From Persicitalea jodogahamensis (GTDB taxonomy: Bacteria > Bacteroidota > Bacteroidia > Cytophagales > Spirosomataceae): a DNA stretch of 64,000 nt. Location: assembly GCF_014651615.1 (NCBI RefSeq), contig NZ_BMXF01000004.1:551698-615697 (forward strand), read 5' to 3'. Below are positions 1 through 10,666 of this stretch, piece by piece. Each line of letters begins with the position of its first letter. Position 1 is the first letter of the stretch. The notes under the pieces were generated by a model. That model saw only the letters and a program-made list of their open reading frames with translations. It searched no databases and had not been told where the DNA came from. The translations under genes and the position numbers were made by a program.

Positions 1-3000
1 TCCGCGGTTTGACCACTTCCGCCACCGGCCATTCCATACGGAGCAAAGTACCGGTGCTGCGTCAGCAAAGTAACATCAAGATCATCCAGAAACTCGTATT
101 CCCTGGTAATCCCGTCCCCACCACGCCAATGACCCTTCCCGCCAGAATCAGGTCGTATACCAAAGCGCCTTATCCGGACGGGATACCGCCGTTCCACCTC
201 TTCAACGTCGGTGATTCTCGTATTGGTCATGTGCTGGTGCACCCCCGAACGACCTGTGAACCCTTTGCCTGCCCCTGTACCGCCCCCAATTGTTTCGTAA
301 TAGCCAAGCCGGTCGTTGCCGAACAGGAAGTTATTCATGGTGCCCTGGCTGCAGGCAGCTAGTTCAAAAGCTTTAAGTAAAGTATCTACCAAGCGTTGGC
401 TCACTTCGGTATTTCCGCCGACTACCGCCGGGCAAAGTCGGGGATCATCCTCAAAATGTGGATTCAACAATGAATTTTCGGGTAGTTGAATCTGCACATG
501 CTTCATTAATCCATCATTAAGCGGAATTTCTTTATTTACCAAAAGGCGTAGTACGTAAAGAATTGCACTATGGAGGATACTTAGGTTGGCGTTGAGATTG
601 TACGGATGAACGTCGGATGTGCCTTTGAAATCGAAAAGTATGCTTTCCAAATTGACTTCTATGCTGACAGAAATCCGGTAGCCGTCGTCCAGGAATTCTG
701 ACGCGGCCATTTTTTTGTTTAAGTAAGGTTGCAGTGCGATCTGTAATTGTTGCTGGGCATTGGTTTTAAGTTTTCTCATGTAAAAGTGGACCCTTTCCAA
801 ACCATGCTGATCGACAAGCTTCAATAAATCGTCTTGGCCTTTGCGCAGGGAAGACAACGCGGCCACCATGTCCGCCTCATTCTCAGCCCACATCCTGGTC
901 GGGTAGGGGCCTTCATTGAATAAGGCACGGACAGCATCCCACTGTGGTTCTCCATTTCTTATGAGATACTGGGGGAGAATAGTGACCCCTTCCTCGTATA
1001 AATAACCAGCGTCCGGGGGCATGGAGCCAGGGCGACTACCACCGATTTCGGCATGATGCGCCCGGTTTATCACGTAACCGACTAAGATTCCTTCTTTGGT
1101 GAATACACCTGCCAGCAAGGTAACATCAGGCAAGTGCGATCCCCCGTATTTGGGATGGTTGGTTATCACTACATCGCCTGGAAGAATTTTTACTTTTTCC
1201 CGCACGAGGCGGGCGCACAACCCAAGGCTGCCCAAATGGACTGGAATATGGGGGGCATTTACTAAAAGCTCTGCGTCAGCGTCAAGCAATGCGCAAGAAA
1301 AATCAAGCCGCTCCTTCACGTTGACTGAAAAGGCAGTGCGCTGAAGTTGCGCACCCATTTCTTCGGCAATGGCATAGAAGCGGTTGGTGAAGAGTTCCAG
1401 CTCAATCTCTTCCGGCTGTGCTTCGCTTGTCGATGGAGCCTTGTCCTGTTCCAAATTCAAGATCAAATCCAAACTCGGCTGCATGGCAAACGCCCAGCCC
1501 GCTGGTACATAGGTTGTAGAGCTTTGAGCCGTGACAATACAGGGCCCAGCGGCAGAGTGTCCAGATTTAAGATCGTCGAAGCGATAGACATCGATAGTTC
1601 TCCCTGGATCAAATGGTACTTTCAATTTCTCTTTTGCCTGAATAAAAACTGGCTCTGCTTCCATCGGAAAAGAAGGTGTGGAATCCACTTTTTCCTGAAC
1701 TTGAATTCGTATGCTTTCCAGCTCGATTTTGCGGTTTTCCGGCACGTAACCGTAGAGGTTTCTGTACTGTTGCAAAAAAATATCGGTCGTGTTCCCGCCT
1801 TCATAAGGTACCTCAATCGTCGTTTCCTGCCCCGCGTATCGCAGAAAAACCGAAGAGAATCCTCGCTCTGTATCTTCTATGCCCTCCTGCAGAAGTACTT
1901 TGCGTAATTCAGTTTCCATTTCTAAAAACCAACCCGGTAGCGGCAACTGACTTTGCTCCCAATCAGCCAGGATTTGACGGGTGGCGATGCGGCTCAACCT
2001 GGCTTGCCCCATACCCACTGCGCTGAAAATTCCTGCCTCATGCGGAATAATGACTTTTTTAATATGAAGTAGTTCGGCAAGTTGACATCCGTGCAACCCT
2101 CCTGCGCCACCGAATGTCATCAGGGCATATTCAACCGGATCTACCCCTTTGCTGACCGAAATTTTACGGATTCCTTCGGCCATTTTTTCATTGGCGATTC
2201 GTTCAAGGCCTGACAAAACTTCTTGCCCGCTTAGGTTATTTCCGGTTTTAAAGCTGATTTCGTCGATTAGTTTATGTAGTGCCTCGATGGCATTTTCAAC
2301 GCTGATCGGAATCTCAAATTGAATGGTATCGAGTTTGCCCAATAGCAAATTGACATCGGTGATGGTCAATGGCCCTCCGGCGCCATAACAGGCAGGGCCT
2401 GGATCTGCTCCGGCACTTTGCGGTCCAACGCGAAGAGTGTAGCCATCGTACCAGCAAACCGATCCGCCTCCGGCAGCTACAGTTTCGATGGCGAAACTGG
2501 GATTGAGCATCTCATAACCATCGATTTGAGTAAGGTAGCTCAGGACAGGCCGGCCGTCGATACGGGCAGTATCCGTGCTGGTTCCTCCCATATCGAAGGT
2601 CAGAATTTTTTGGAACCCAAGTTGTCTTGCCAGCTCAGAGGCGGCAATCATGCCGCCGGCGGGGCCACTCAGAAGGCTATCCTTTGCATGATAATTTTCG
2701 CTCCTGACCAATCCACCGGCACTTGTCATCACCTGGATGGTGACCTCTTTCATACTTTTCCTGATGTTCTTCAGATAAGCGCCAATGATGGGGGCAAGGT
2801 AGGCGTCGACGGCCGCGGTCTGGGTTCGACGGAGGTAGTGGATTTGGGGGAAAAGCGTTACGGCCGATGAAACAGGGAACCGGCTGTTGTGCCTAAGGTA
2901 ATCGGCGATCAGGTTTTCGTGCGTTGGATTACGGTAAGCATTCAAAAGCGATAAGGCTACCGACGAATACTCCCCGTTTTCCAGATATTCCAGTAGCCTC

Positions 3001-3644
3001 TCCAATTCGTCCGGCCCCAAGGCTCCAAGTACTTTACCCGCCGAGTCCAGTCGTTCATCTACTTCGAAAACGTCGGTATATAAGGGAGTGACTTCGGGAA
3101 TGTTAAGCTGGAAAAGGTGTGGACGTTGCTGGGTGCCGATTCTTAAAATATCCTTGAATCCTTTTGTGACAACCAGAAGAGTCTTGGCCCCCTTTTTTTC
3201 GAGCAGTGCATTAGTACCTTTCGTCGTGCCGATACGCAGCTGGATCTTTGGGAAAGGCAATCCCAGTTTAGTATTGGTTACCAAGCGAATCGCTAAAACC
3301 GGCGCTTCTTCTTCACTGGTGAGATCGAAGTCTATATTGGACAATGCCGGAATATTTTCTTCCAGTGTTAAAATTCGGTTGCGATAGTCAACCGCCAGTA
3401 GTTTGGTGCTAATATTTCGGGAAGGAATACGTACCGTGTAGCCTTCCAGCAGTGCACCATTGTGGTTCCAGGGCGCTTCGAAACTATAATTATACGGGTC
3501 AATCTTCCGGATAATTTTACCCCGCAGGGTACCACTGCTAAGTACCTTGATCCGATGTACTTTACCCGATGGGTCATGAGCGATGCAGTCGGTAAAAGTG
3601 CCGCCGGTGTCAATATGTATATTCCAGGTACCTTGATTAGTCAC
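1..3644 (-). CDS. 5-oxoprolinase (HyuA-HyuB fusion), 3' end outside window
   Basis: ATP-dependent cleavage of 5-oxoproline to glutamate, or a related hydantoinase reaction, in the cytoplasm. One open frame runs from about 3704 to the left edge, so the protein is partial (about 1,214 residues seen; family about 1,250-1,290). The N-terminal HyuA half carries IDTGGTFTD near residue 12, [23 protein letters not shown] and [10 protein letters not shown]. The HyuB half begins near [19 protein letters not shown] and includes [16 protein letters not shown]. There is no in-frame ATG after the stop at 3707; GTG at 3644 is the best start, 43 nt after the PIG-L gene. No frameshift was seen. The family call is secure, the exact substrate is not. 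Confidence 0.9.
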   Translation of the reverse strand, partial: MTNQGTWNIHIDTGGTFTDCIAHDPSGKVHRIKVLSSGTLRGKIIRKIDPYNYSFEAPWNHNGALLEGYTVRIPSRNISTKLLAVDYRNRILTLEENIPALSNIDFDLTSEEEAPVLAIRLVTNTKLGLPFPKIQLRIGTTKGTNALLEKKGAKTLLVVTKGFKDILRIGTQQRPHLFQLNIPEVTPLYTDVFEVDERLDSAGKVLGALGPDELERLLEYLENGEYSSVALSLLNAYRNPTHENLIADYLRHNSRFPVSSAVTLFPQIHYLRRTQTAAVDAYLAPIIGAYLKNIRKSMKEVTIQVMTSAGGLVRSENYHAKDSLLSGPAGGMIAASELARQLGFQKILTFDMGGTSTDTARIDGRPVLSYLTQIDGYEMLNPSFAIETVAAGGGSVCWYDGYTLRVGPQSAGADPGPACYGAGGPLTITDVNLLLGKLDTIQFEIPISVENAIEALHKLIDEISFKTGNNLSGQEVLSGLERIANEKMAEGIRKISVSKGVDPVEYALMTFGGAGGLHGCQLAELLHIKKVIIPHEAGIFSAVGMGQARLSRIATRQILADWEQSQLPLPGWFLEMETELRKVLLQEGIEDTERGFSSVFLRYAGQETTIEVPYEGGNTTDIFLQQYRNLYGYVPENRKIELESIRIQVQEKVDSTPSFPMEAEPVFIQAKEKLKVPFDPGRTIDVYRFDDLKSGHSAAGPCIVTAQSSTTYVPAGWAFAMQPSLDLILNLEQDKAPSTSEAQPEEIELELFTNRFYAIAEEMGAQLQRTAFSVNVKERLDFSCALLDADAELLVNAPHIPVHLGSLGLCARLVREKVKILPGDVVITNHPKYGGSHLPDVTLLAGVFTKEGILVGYVINRAHHAEIGGSRPGSMPPDAGYLYEEGVTILPQYLIRNGEPQWDAVRALFNEGPYPTRMWAENEADMVAALSSLRKGQDDLLKLVDQHGLERVHFYMRKLKTNAQQQLQIALQPYLNKKMAASEFLDDGYRISVSIEVNLESILFDFKGTSDVHPYNLNANLSILHSAILYVLRLLVNKEIPLNDGLMKHVQIQLPENSLLNPHFEDDPRLCPAVVGGNTEVSQRLVDTLLKAFELAACSQGTMNNFLFGNDRLGYYETIGGGTGAGKGFTGRSGVHQHMTNTRITDVEEVERRYPVRIRRFGIRPDSGGKGHWRGGDGITREYEFLDDLDVTLLTQHRYFAPYGMAGGGSGQTA

Positions 3645-3687
3645 CAGTCGAGGGAAAATGGTATCTACAAAAAAGGAGAATTGCGGA

Positions 3688-6183
3688 TTATTTACCCGCC
3701 GAGATCAAATTGGCAAACAGTCGGTAGGCGCCAGGTACTCCCGCTGGTAGTTCCCGGAAAAAGGAAATTCCTGTATAAATATAAATTCCTTTCCCGTATT
3801 TGGTGTAGATCAGGCTTCCGCGCTGTTCCTCCTCTCCAGGATCCTTGCTGGCAAATACAGGCGTGTAGTTTTTTTCAAAACCGGAAGCAAAATAGAGTCC
3901 TCGTTCCTGAATCCAGCCTTCGAAATCCTTCTGCGTAATCGTATTCGGATTATTCAGCAAAGGCTCATTTGGATTCAGGAATTTCATTGTGGCATTTTCG
4001 TCAGTTACGCGGTCGCGGCTGATATCGAAGGGGTACGGTCCCATATTTTCTACTTTCAAGCCATTGCTCAGGAAACCGTTTCGAGCCGTGGCGTATTGGA
4101 CAACCATCGTACCACCGTTCTTTACGTAATCCAAGAGCTTTTGTTGATAAAATCCCAGCCGATCTTCGGTATTGTAAGCGCGGACGCCCACTACAATGGC
4201 ATCATACAAGCTAAGATCTTTTCCCAATTCTTTCTCATCCAACATGGTCACCTCCGTTCCCATCTGCCGCAACGCAGCAGGTACTTCATCGCCAGCTCCA
4301 GCAATATAGCCTATTTTCTTAGCCAGATTTTTGATGTTAAGCTTTACCAGTTCCGTTTCGGCAGGAGGAAATAGGGTCTGGGTAGGAATGTGCCGAAACT
4401 CGACGCTTCTCAGGCTATATGATAAAGTACCACGATCGGTGGTTACTTTCACGGCCATTTTTCCTTCACTGTCACCCGTTGGGGGCGTTACTTTTACCGT
4501 ATAGATTTTCTCTTCGTATTTATCTTTTGTTGAGAAATCTAGCTGAGCGGGCTCTGCCTTCCATCCCTTTGGCAGATCAAACGCGATTTTGCCTTTCATG
4601 TTTGGCTCATTCGCTTTTAATAGTAAATCGACGGATTTCGGTTGCTGGTCGGCGAAGACAAAAACCTGCTCCGAGAGATTCACGGTAACCGCCGGACGTA
4701 GTTCAAAGGGCCGGTATATTTCCCCCTCCGATGGATCAACTGACTTATACTTCCAGGGGGAGGTGAAAGTGAAAGTGCTGCCTTCTATAAAAAAGGTGTA
4801 AGCTGTTTCAAGTTCAGGGTCGTTTTCTGGCTTTCCCACGAGATCTGGGTTGTCGAATTGAAAAACTTTCCGATCCTTGATCGGCTTACGCAGCCAGTAC
4901 GGTTGGGTAATAGCCAGGTTTTTGGGTATTCCAATTGTCTTGTCAAATTGGAGCGCTTCGTAAGAATTGAGCGAGACATTGAGCGTGCTGTCAAACGCGG
5001 CCCCAGTCATCTTGATGCTTTTCAAAGTAACGGGTGTGAGCGATCGATTAACTACTTTAATATTAACAGTCGCTTTTCCACCCGGTGATGCCGAATAGTC
5101 AGCTGGATTGGTTTCAAACCACAATCCCAGACTCTCCTTAATCAACTCCTGTACTTCCTCTTTTTTCTTCCTGACGTAGAAATCTTTGGAGTCCAAGGTT
5201 TCCAGTTCTTTATAGATTTCAACCAAAGCAGGAACGGATGCCGAAGGTTGGGTCAGATCAAAATCCGCGATGGCTTTCTGAATCATCTGGCTAACCTTGC
5301 CGCTATTCTTCACACGATTCCAACTTAAATCCACATCGTCAAAAAGGTCTGCTTTGGCGGGCTTCCCATCCACATGCAGCATGAAGTCTTTTCTTAGATT
5401 GATATTGGGGGCCGAGCCGAATCCCTGTGTTTTGTGCATGGAACGACTGGAAGCCGCGATCTCGCTGTAAGATTTGCCAAGGATGGGATTATATCCACTC
5501 AAGTCTACCTCTACATATTCACCACCGTCCGTTGGGGCGTTGTTTTGAAAGCCGCGCGAATACGTATTCCAGACAATTCGCTCAGGTTGCCACGGCTTCA
5601 CGTACTTTAATTGTTCAGGAAATTTGGTGGGATCACCACTGATTTTGAAAGCCTCATGCGCTAAGTAAGCGGATGAGTTATGGTGTCCGTGCCCGGCCCG
5701 TTCATCGGGAGGAAAGCGCGCGATGAGGACATCAGGCCGAAATTTACGAATCAGATAAACTACATCGCCCAGAATAAGATCTTTACCCCAAAAGTCAAGC
5801 GTTTCTTCACGGGTTTTGGAATACCCGAAATCGTAGGCGTGCGTAAATAACTGTTGTGCTCCGTCGGTTCGGCGAGCTGCCAGTAATTCCTGAGTGCGAA
5901 TGATGCCGATGTATTCACCTTGCTCAGATCCGATGAGATTCTGTCCCCCGTCACCGCGTGTCAGCGCCAGATAAAAAGTATTCACCAGCCTTTCTTTGGC
6001 TAGATAGGCGAGCAGAAGACTGTTCTCATCGTCAGGGTGAGCGGCGATGTGCATCGCACTGCCCAGTACATTCAGTTTTTTCAGATCAAGAAATATTTCC
6101 CCGGAAGTAGGGTTGGGTACTTGAGCAATTGTGGAGATATTTGGAGCCAGAAGGCAAAGAAACAGGGTATATATCTTTTTCAT
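3688..6183 (-). CDS. Secreted PIG-L family deacetylase, multidomain
   Basis: 831 residues with a Sec signal peptide (residues 1-20, ending STIAQ), so probably periplasmic or surface-exposed. The N-terminal PIG-L domain has the zinc motif AHPDD (48-52) and the distal HGHH (165-168), typical of metal-dependent de-N-acetylases acting on N-acetylated sugars or lipids. A middle beta-rich part resembles NEW3/CARDB-like domains (around MKGKIAFDLPKGWKAEP), and the C-terminal part has a class I GATase-like fold signature (VVGVRAYNTEDR, NGGTMVVQY) without an obvious catalytic Cys. It lies directly upstream of 5-oxoprolinase and probably shares its transcript. The substrate cannot be told from sequence. 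Confidence 0.85.
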   Translation of the reverse strand: MKKIYTLFLCLLAPNISTIAQVPNPTSGEIFLDLKKLNVLGSAMHIAAHPDDENSLLLAYLAKERLVNTFYLALTRGDGGQNLIGSEQGEYIGIIRTQELLAARRTDGAQQLFTHAYDFGYSKTREETLDFWGKDLILGDVVYLIRKFRPDVLIARFPPDERAGHGHHNSSAYLAHEAFKISGDPTKFPEQLKYVKPWQPERIVWNTYSRGFQNNAPTDGGEYVEVDLSGYNPILGKSYSEIAASSRSMHKTQGFGSAPNINLRKDFMLHVDGKPAKADLFDDVDLSWNRVKNSGKVSQMIQKAIADFDLTQPSASVPALVEIYKELETLDSKDFYVRKKKEEVQELIKESLGLWFETNPADYSASPGGKATVNIKVVNRSLTPVTLKSIKMTGAAFDSTLNVSLNSYEALQFDKTIGIPKNLAITQPYWLRKPIKDRKVFQFDNPDLVGKPENDPELETAYTFFIEGSTFTFTSPWKYKSVDPSEGEIYRPFELRPAVTVNLSEQVFVFADQQPKSVDLLLKANEPNMKGKIAFDLPKGWKAEPAQLDFSTKDKYEEKIYTVKVTPPTGDSEGKMAVKVTTDRGTLSYSLRSVEFRHIPTQTLFPPAETELVKLNIKNLAKKIGYIAGAGDEVPAALRQMGTEVTMLDEKELGKDLSLYDAIVVGVRAYNTEDRLGFYQQKLLDYVKNGGTMVVQYATARNGFLSNGLKVENMGPYPFDISRDRVTDENATMKFLNPNEPLLNNPNTITQKDFEGWIQERGLYFASGFEKNYTPVFASKDPGEEEQRGSLIYTKYGKGIYIYTGISFFRELPAGVPGAYRLFANLISAGK

Positions 6184-6219
6184 TTAAAATAAACGGTTGT
6201 ACAAAAGGCAAAATACCAT

Positions 6220-6252
6220 CAAAGATAGTCTGTTCAAACGGCTTGCGCCAAA
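6220..6252 (-). promoter_or_regulatory. Bacteroidota-type promoter for PIG-L gene
   Basis: On the minus strand TTTG is followed after 21 nt by TATCTTTG, matching the Bacteroidota sigma-ABfr consensus TTTG / TAnnTTTG. The -7 box ends 37 nt upstream of the ATG at 6183. Seen directly; activity is inferred. Confidence 0.55.
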
Positions 6253-6296
6253 TTATCCAGTAATCAGGTTAAATAATGCTACTCTTTTGAAATAGC

Positions 6297-6328
6297 TTGG
6301 GCAAGTGCGGCCCAATCCGCTATATTTG
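6297..6328 (+). promoter_or_regulatory. Bacteroidota-type promoter for hppA
   Basis: TTG (6297-6299), 21 nt spacer, TATATTTG (6321-6328), 38 nt upstream of the hppA ATG. It is divergent from the PIG-L promoter and has the same spacer length. Confidence 0.55.
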
Positions 6329-6366
6329 CCCGATTTTTCACTACAAAAACCATTTACATACTTAGC

Positions 6367-9015
6367 ATGGATAGTATTATTTACCTGGTACCCGCCTTCG
6401 GTCTGGTGGGATTGCTTTACACCGCGTGGCGATTCAGTTGGGTCTCCAAACAGCCCGCTGGAAATGCCGAAATGCAGCGGTTATCGGGCTACATTGCCGA
6501 CGGGGCAATAGCTTTTCTTAAAGCGGAATGGAAGGTTCTGGCCATGTTTGCCCTTCCTACGGCCGCTCTTCTTTTCTGGCTGGGTTCAGACGAGGGTACG
6601 CCCGAAAGACCAATCAATTCCTCACCCCTTATCGCTGTTGCCTTTTTGATCGGTGCTGTTTTCTCGGCATTTGCGGGGTACATTGGTATGAAAATCGCGA
6701 CCAAAGCGAACGTACGTACCGCTGAGGCCGCTCGTACTTCTTTGGCAAAGGCTTTACAGGTTTCCTTCACTGGTGGCTCAGTTATGGGAATGGGTGTAGC
6801 TGGTCTGGCAGTGCTTGGTCTGGGCGGTCTTTTCATTATTTTTTACCAATACTTCGCCCCCGGCTTGCCATTGAACTCCGAAGAAATGCGGAAAGCGATC
6901 GAGGTTCTGGCCGGTTTTTCACTGGGTGCCGAATCAATCGCTCTCTTCGCACGGGTAGGCGGTGGTATTTATACCAAAGCGGCCGACGTAGGTGCTGACC
7001 TTGTCGGTAAAGTGGAAGCCGGAATTCCGGAAGACGATGTGCGGAACCCGGCGACCATCGCCGATAACGTAGGTGATAACGTGGGCGACGTTGCAGGTAT
7101 GGGAGCCGATCTTTTTGGTTCTTATGTGGCCACTATTCTTGCGACGATGGTACTTGGTCAGGAAATCGACGTGGCGGACACGGATGCTTACGGTGGGTAC
7201 TCACCTGTATTGCTTCCAATGATGATTGCCGCAGTTGGTTTGCTGGCTTCGCTGGTATCCACCTTTTTTGTGCGCATCAGCAAAGAAACTTCATCGGTTC
7301 AGAATGCACTCAATCTTGGTAACTGGGCATCAGTCGTAATCACCCTTTTCACCTCTTATTTTTTGGTTAAGGGTATTCTACCTGAGACGCTGAATTTACG
7401 TGGTTTCGAATTTACTGCCGATGGTGTTTTTTACGCTATCGTGACAGGACTGATCGTGGGCGCATTAATGTCCATCATTACAGAATACTATACCGCCATG
7501 GGTAAGCGTCCGGTGGATTCCATTGTGCAAAAATCCGGAACGGGGCATGCCACCAACATTATTGGCGGATTAGCTGTCGGAATGGAATCTACGGTACTTC
7601 CGATTCTGGTTTTGGCGGCCGGAATTATCCTTTCTTATAAATTCGCTGGCCTTTACGGTGTATCTATTGCTGCGGCCGGAATGATGGCGACCACTGCCAT
7701 GCAGCTGGCCATCGATGCCTTCGGGCCAATCGCCGATAACGCTGGTGGTATTGCCGAAATGTCGCAATTGCCGCCTGAGGTTCGTGAGCGCACCGATAAT
7801 CTTGATGCTGTCGGTAATACTACCGCGGCGACAGGCAAGGGCTTCGCCATTGCGTCCGCAGCTCTGACTTCGCTTGCGCTGTTTGCAGCCTTCGTAGGCA
7901 TAGCAGGTATCCGGGCTATCGATATTTATAAGGCCGATGTACTGGCAGGCTTGTTTGTCGGTGGTATGATTCCGTTTATATTCAGTGCGTTGGCCATTTC
8001 TGCGGTGGGCAAAGCGGCCATGGAAATGGTGAATGAGGTACGCCGTCAATTCCGGGAAATTCCCGGCATTATGGAGTATCAGGCAGAGCCAGAATATGAA
8101 AAGTGTGTGGCCATATCGACACAAGCCTCTTTGAAGCAAATGATTCTTCCAGGTGCTATTGCGTTGGTCACGCCAGTAATTGTTGGTTTCACAATGGGGC
8201 CGGAAGTACTGGGTGGCCTCTTGGCAGGCGTAACCGTTTCTGGTGTATTGATGGGAATTTTCCAGTCTAATGCAGGTGGCGCCTGGGACAATGCCAAGAA
8301 GTCCTTTGAGAAAGGTGTATTGATCGACGGCGAAATGTATTACAAAAAATCTGAGCCGCACAAGGCGTCGGTGACTGGTGATACCGTAGGTGATCCCTTC
8401 AAGGATACTTCAGGCCCCTCAATGAATATCCTGATCAAGCTGATGTCGATCGTATCCCTTGTTATCGCGCCCTATATTGCGGTTGTTTCAAACAACATTG
8501 ACAATGTCATTGAGGAACCCGCAGTAGAAGTAATGCCGATAGACGGTAGCATGACCCCTACGGACGTGTATGAACTGGAAAACGGCTTGAAGTTGAACAT
8601 TGCAAGTACCGGAAATCCTGTTGAGCGTAGTCTCGCCGAATTTATTCGCTCCGATAGTCCTGTCGATAAAACTACCTGGTTTGATTTCGACCGACTGCTT
8701 TTCGAAACGGGTAGGGAGACCCTGAAGCCTGAATCCAAAGAGCAGTTGGGTAACATCGCCGAAATCTTGAAAGCGTATCCAAATGTGAACGTAAAACTGG
8801 GAGGTTATACGGACAACACGGGCGATCCTGATATGAACATGAAACTATCAGCAGACCGTGCAGCCTCGGTAAAGCAGTCTATGATTGATATGGGCGTTGA
8901 TGCTTCACGCCTGGAGTCGGAAGGGTATGGCGAGCAATATCCGGTAGCCTCGAACGACACAGAGGAGGGACGTGCCCAGAATCGCCGGACCTCCATCCGT
9001 GTGACAAAAAAATAA
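6367..9015 (+). CDS. hppA: Membrane-bound pyrophosphatase with C-terminal OmpA-like domain
   Basis: Ion-pumping inner-membrane pyrophosphatase that couples PPi hydrolysis to H+ and/or Na+ export. Residues 1-about 730 form the multi-helix core with the family signatures [29 protein letters not shown] and [12 protein letters not shown]; Ala and Gly at the two diagnostic positions of the last motif suggest the K+-dependent class. Residues about 768-882 form an OmpA C-terminal-like peptidoglycan-binding domain ([43 protein letters not shown]). Typical mPPases have about 670-800 residues; the extra length is this fusion. The mPPase C-terminus faces the periplasm, so the domain could reach the wall. 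Ion specificity is unresolved. Confidence 0.96.
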   Translation: MDSIIYLVPAFGLVGLLYTAWRFSWVSKQPAGNAEMQRLSGYIADGAIAFLKAEWKVLAMFALPTAALLFWLGSDEGTPERPINSSPLIAVAFLIGAVFSAFAGYIGMKIATKANVRTAEAARTSLAKALQVSFTGGSVMGMGVAGLAVLGLGGLFIIFYQYFAPGLPLNSEEMRKAIEVLAGFSLGAESIALFARVGGGIYTKAADVGADLVGKVEAGIPEDDVRNPATIADNVGDNVGDVAGMGADLFGSYVATILATMVLGQEIDVADTDAYGGYSPVLLPMMIAAVGLLASLVSTFFVRISKETSSVQNALNLGNWASVVITLFTSYFLVKGILPETLNLRGFEFTADGVFYAIVTGLIVGALMSIITEYYTAMGKRPVDSIVQKSGTGHATNIIGGLAVGMESTVLPILVLAAGIILSYKFAGLYGVSIAAAGMMATTAMQLAIDAFGPIADNAGGIAEMSQLPPEVRERTDNLDAVGNTTAATGKGFAIASAALTSLALFAAFVGIAGIRAIDIYKADVLAGLFVGGMIPFIFSALAISAVGKAAMEMVNEVRRQFREIPGIMEYQAEPEYEKCVAISTQASLKQMILPGAIALVTPVIVGFTMGPEVLGGLLAGVTVSGVLMGIFQSNAGGAWDNAKKSFEKGVLIDGEMYYKKSEPHKASVTGDTVGDPFKDTSGPSMNILIKLMSIVSLVIAPYIAVVSNNIDNVIEEPAVEVMPIDGSMTPTDVYELENGLKLNIASTGNPVERSLAEFIRSDSPVDKTTWFDFDRLLFETGRETLKPESKEQLGNIAEILKAYPNVNVKLGGYTDNTGDPDMNMKLSADRAASVKQSMIDMGVDASRLESEGYGEQYPVASNDTEEGRAQNRRTSIRVTKK

Positions 9016-9066
9016 ATTTCAAATTTGGAGCATGAAATTATAACAGTCTCCAAATCATTGTCCATC

Positions 9067-9102
9067 AAAAAAGCCCGCCGGAATATTCCGGCGGGCTTTT
9101 TT
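9067..9102. terminator. Bidirectional terminator between hppA and SDR gene
   Basis: Perfect 12-bp GC-rich stem (9073-9096, no unpaired loop in the simplest fold) flanked by six A on the left and six T on the right. It serves two convergent genes. Confidence 0.9.
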
Positions 9103-9113
9103 GATAAAAAGTA

Positions 9114-9878
9114 TTACAAACTCATGCCGCCATCGACGTAAATGTTCTGACCGGTGATAAATTTGCCAGCGTCTGAACACAAAAGTAGCGCCATGGCTGC
9201 ACAATCGATTGGATCACCAATACTACCTGTCGGGGTAGTCATTCGCTGATCAATTCGTTCTTCCACCTCCGGAACGGGTTCATCCAGCCGAGGGGTTCCA
9301 ATCACGCCGGGAGCCAGGTTATTTACCGTTACCCCCTGTTCCGCAATTTGCATGGCCACGTTCCGGACCATATTATCCACTGCTGACTTGGTGGCGGCAT
9401 ATACGATCATGGCGGGGTGTGGCTTCTGCTGTTGTACGCTGCCAATCGTTACTACCCGCCCCCAACCACGTTCAATCATTTTGGGAATAAACTCCTGAAA
9501 AAGGAAGAGCGTGGATTTGAAATTGGTATTTACCTGAAAATCAAAATCTGATTCAGTAGTCTCCTGCCAGTCTTTGGCAACCTGAACCGATGCATTCACT
9601 ACAAGAATGTCCGGTAGTTTATTTTTTTTACCCAGCTGTATTCGAAGCTCTCTGGCAGCATCCGGCTTTGAAAAGTCCGATGCCATAACTATAACTCTAC
9701 CGCCATTCACTTCCAGCTCCTGGGCCACTGCTTCGGCCTGTTTTCTGTCTTTATGATAAAGTATAATAACCTCTGCCCCGTATTCGGCCAGCCCCAGGGC
9801 GATTCCTTTTCCAATTCCCTGGCTGGCTCCCGTCACGAGGGCGATTTTTCCGGATAAGTCGAATTGTTCTTTCAGCAT
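9114..9878 (-). CDS. SDR family NAD(P)-dependent oxidoreductase
   Basis: 254 residues. Classical short-chain dehydrogenase: cofactor motif TGASQGIGKG (16-25), NAS near 95, catalytic Ser147, Tyr160 and Lys164 (YAATK), and a C-terminal GQNIYVDGGMSL typical of glucose-1-dehydrogenase/FabG-like members. The frame is open up to 9968, but the ATG at 9878 places the Rossmann motif at the usual distance from the N-terminus. It is separated from rplY by a terminator, so probably has its own promoter. Substrate unknown. Confidence 0.88.
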   Translation of the reverse strand: MLKEQFDLSGKIALVTGASQGIGKGIALGLAEYGAEVIILYHKDRKQAEAVAQELEVNGGRVIVMASDFSKPDAARELRIQLGKKNKLPDILVVNASVQVAKDWQETTESDFDFQVNTNFKSTLFLFQEFIPKMIERGWGRVVTIGSVQQQKPHPAMIVYAATKSAVDNMVRNVAMQIAEQGVTVNNLAPGVIGTPRLDEPVPEVEERIDQRMTTPTGSIGDPIDCAAMALLLCSDAGKFITGQNIYVDGGMSL

Positions 9879-9943
9879 TTGGATTTGGATTGAGTTTTTG
9901 AATGAAATCCTATCAGAAAAAGCTGTGCCGGAAAACAGAAAAC

Positions 9944-9967
9944 AAAAATGCCGACCAATGGTCGGCA
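9944..9967 (-). terminator. Terminator after rplY
   Basis: 8-bp stem TGCCGACC / GGTCGGCA with a 3-nt loop (9949-9967), followed on the minus strand by a run of five T. It closes the prs-rplY transcript. Confidence 0.7.
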
Positions 9968-9998
9968 CGTTTGCATCTATTAGCCATGAAAAATAAAC

Positions 9999-10640
9999 TT
10001 ATTCAGCAGCCGGCGTTTCACCTTCGGTGTTTTCACCAGCATCATCAGCCTCATCGGCTTCTGCTTCCTCTGCGGCTGTCAAGCCACCACCACGCAATGC
10101 ACGTGGTACATCCACAGAAACGACGGGAACCGCCTTTTGAGAGAGGGTAGTGAATCCTTCCTCAGCAATTGCAGAAACCTTCATTGATTTACCCAATTCC
10201 AAAGAGCTGACATTTAGCTCAATGTAATCAGGAATATCTGCGGCCATACCTTGCACTCGCAATTTACGTAATTTTTGGTTAAGTTTACCACCACTTGTAA
10301 CACCTTTTGCTATTCCGGTCAATTTTATCGGTACATCAACCTTCACTTCCTTACCAGGAAGAATCTCCAGAAAGTCAGCGTGCAACAGGGAATCATTCAC
10401 GGGGTGAAACTGCGTTTCCTGCAAAATAGCCTGGTATTCGTCCCCCTCAATATTTAGCGTTACTTCAAAAACGTCGCCCGAGGTCAACAATTCACGGAAC
10501 AGCATGTTCGGCGCGTAAAAATGGTGTTGGGCGGTGCCACCATATAGCACACCCGGTACGTAGCCTTGGGCCCGCAGGTCCTGGGAGTGCTTTCTACCGA
10601 GATTCGCTCTTCGATACCCTACAATCTCTAATTTTTTCAT
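9999..10640 (-). CDS. rplY: 50S ribosomal protein L25/Ctc
   Basis: 213 residues. The N-terminal L25 5S-rRNA-binding domain (LEIVGYRRANLGRKHSQDLRA) is followed by the TL5/CTC beta-barrel domain and a low-complexity acidic tail (residues about 190-213, Glu/Ala/Asp-rich) common in Bacteroidota L25 proteins. It lies 26 nt downstream of prs, a widely conserved pairing, so the two are probably co-transcribed. Confidence 0.95.
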   Translation of the reverse strand: MKKLEIVGYRRANLGRKHSQDLRAQGYVPGVLYGGTAQHHFYAPNMLFRELLTSGDVFEVTLNIEGDEYQAILQETQFHPVNDSLLHADFLEILPGKEVKVDVPIKLTGIAKGVTSGGKLNQKLRKLRVQGMAADIPDYIELNVSSLELGKSMKVSAIAEEGFTTLSQKAVPVVSVDVPRALRGGGLTAAEEAEADEADDAGENTEGETPAAE

Positions 10641-10666
10641 ACTTGATTAAAAAATGAACTTAAAAT

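Noticed and set aside
1..3644. 5-oxoprolinase gene as a pseudogene because it has no ATG and only small frames in other phases
   Set aside because: One frame is open from about 3704 to the left edge and all family motifs appear in order; it is incomplete only because the window ends.
7570..8361. 263-codon antisense frame inside hppA
   Set aside because: It lies fully within the conserved pyrophosphatase core, its product is rich in His, Arg and Cys without any domain, and no promoter or start context supports it.
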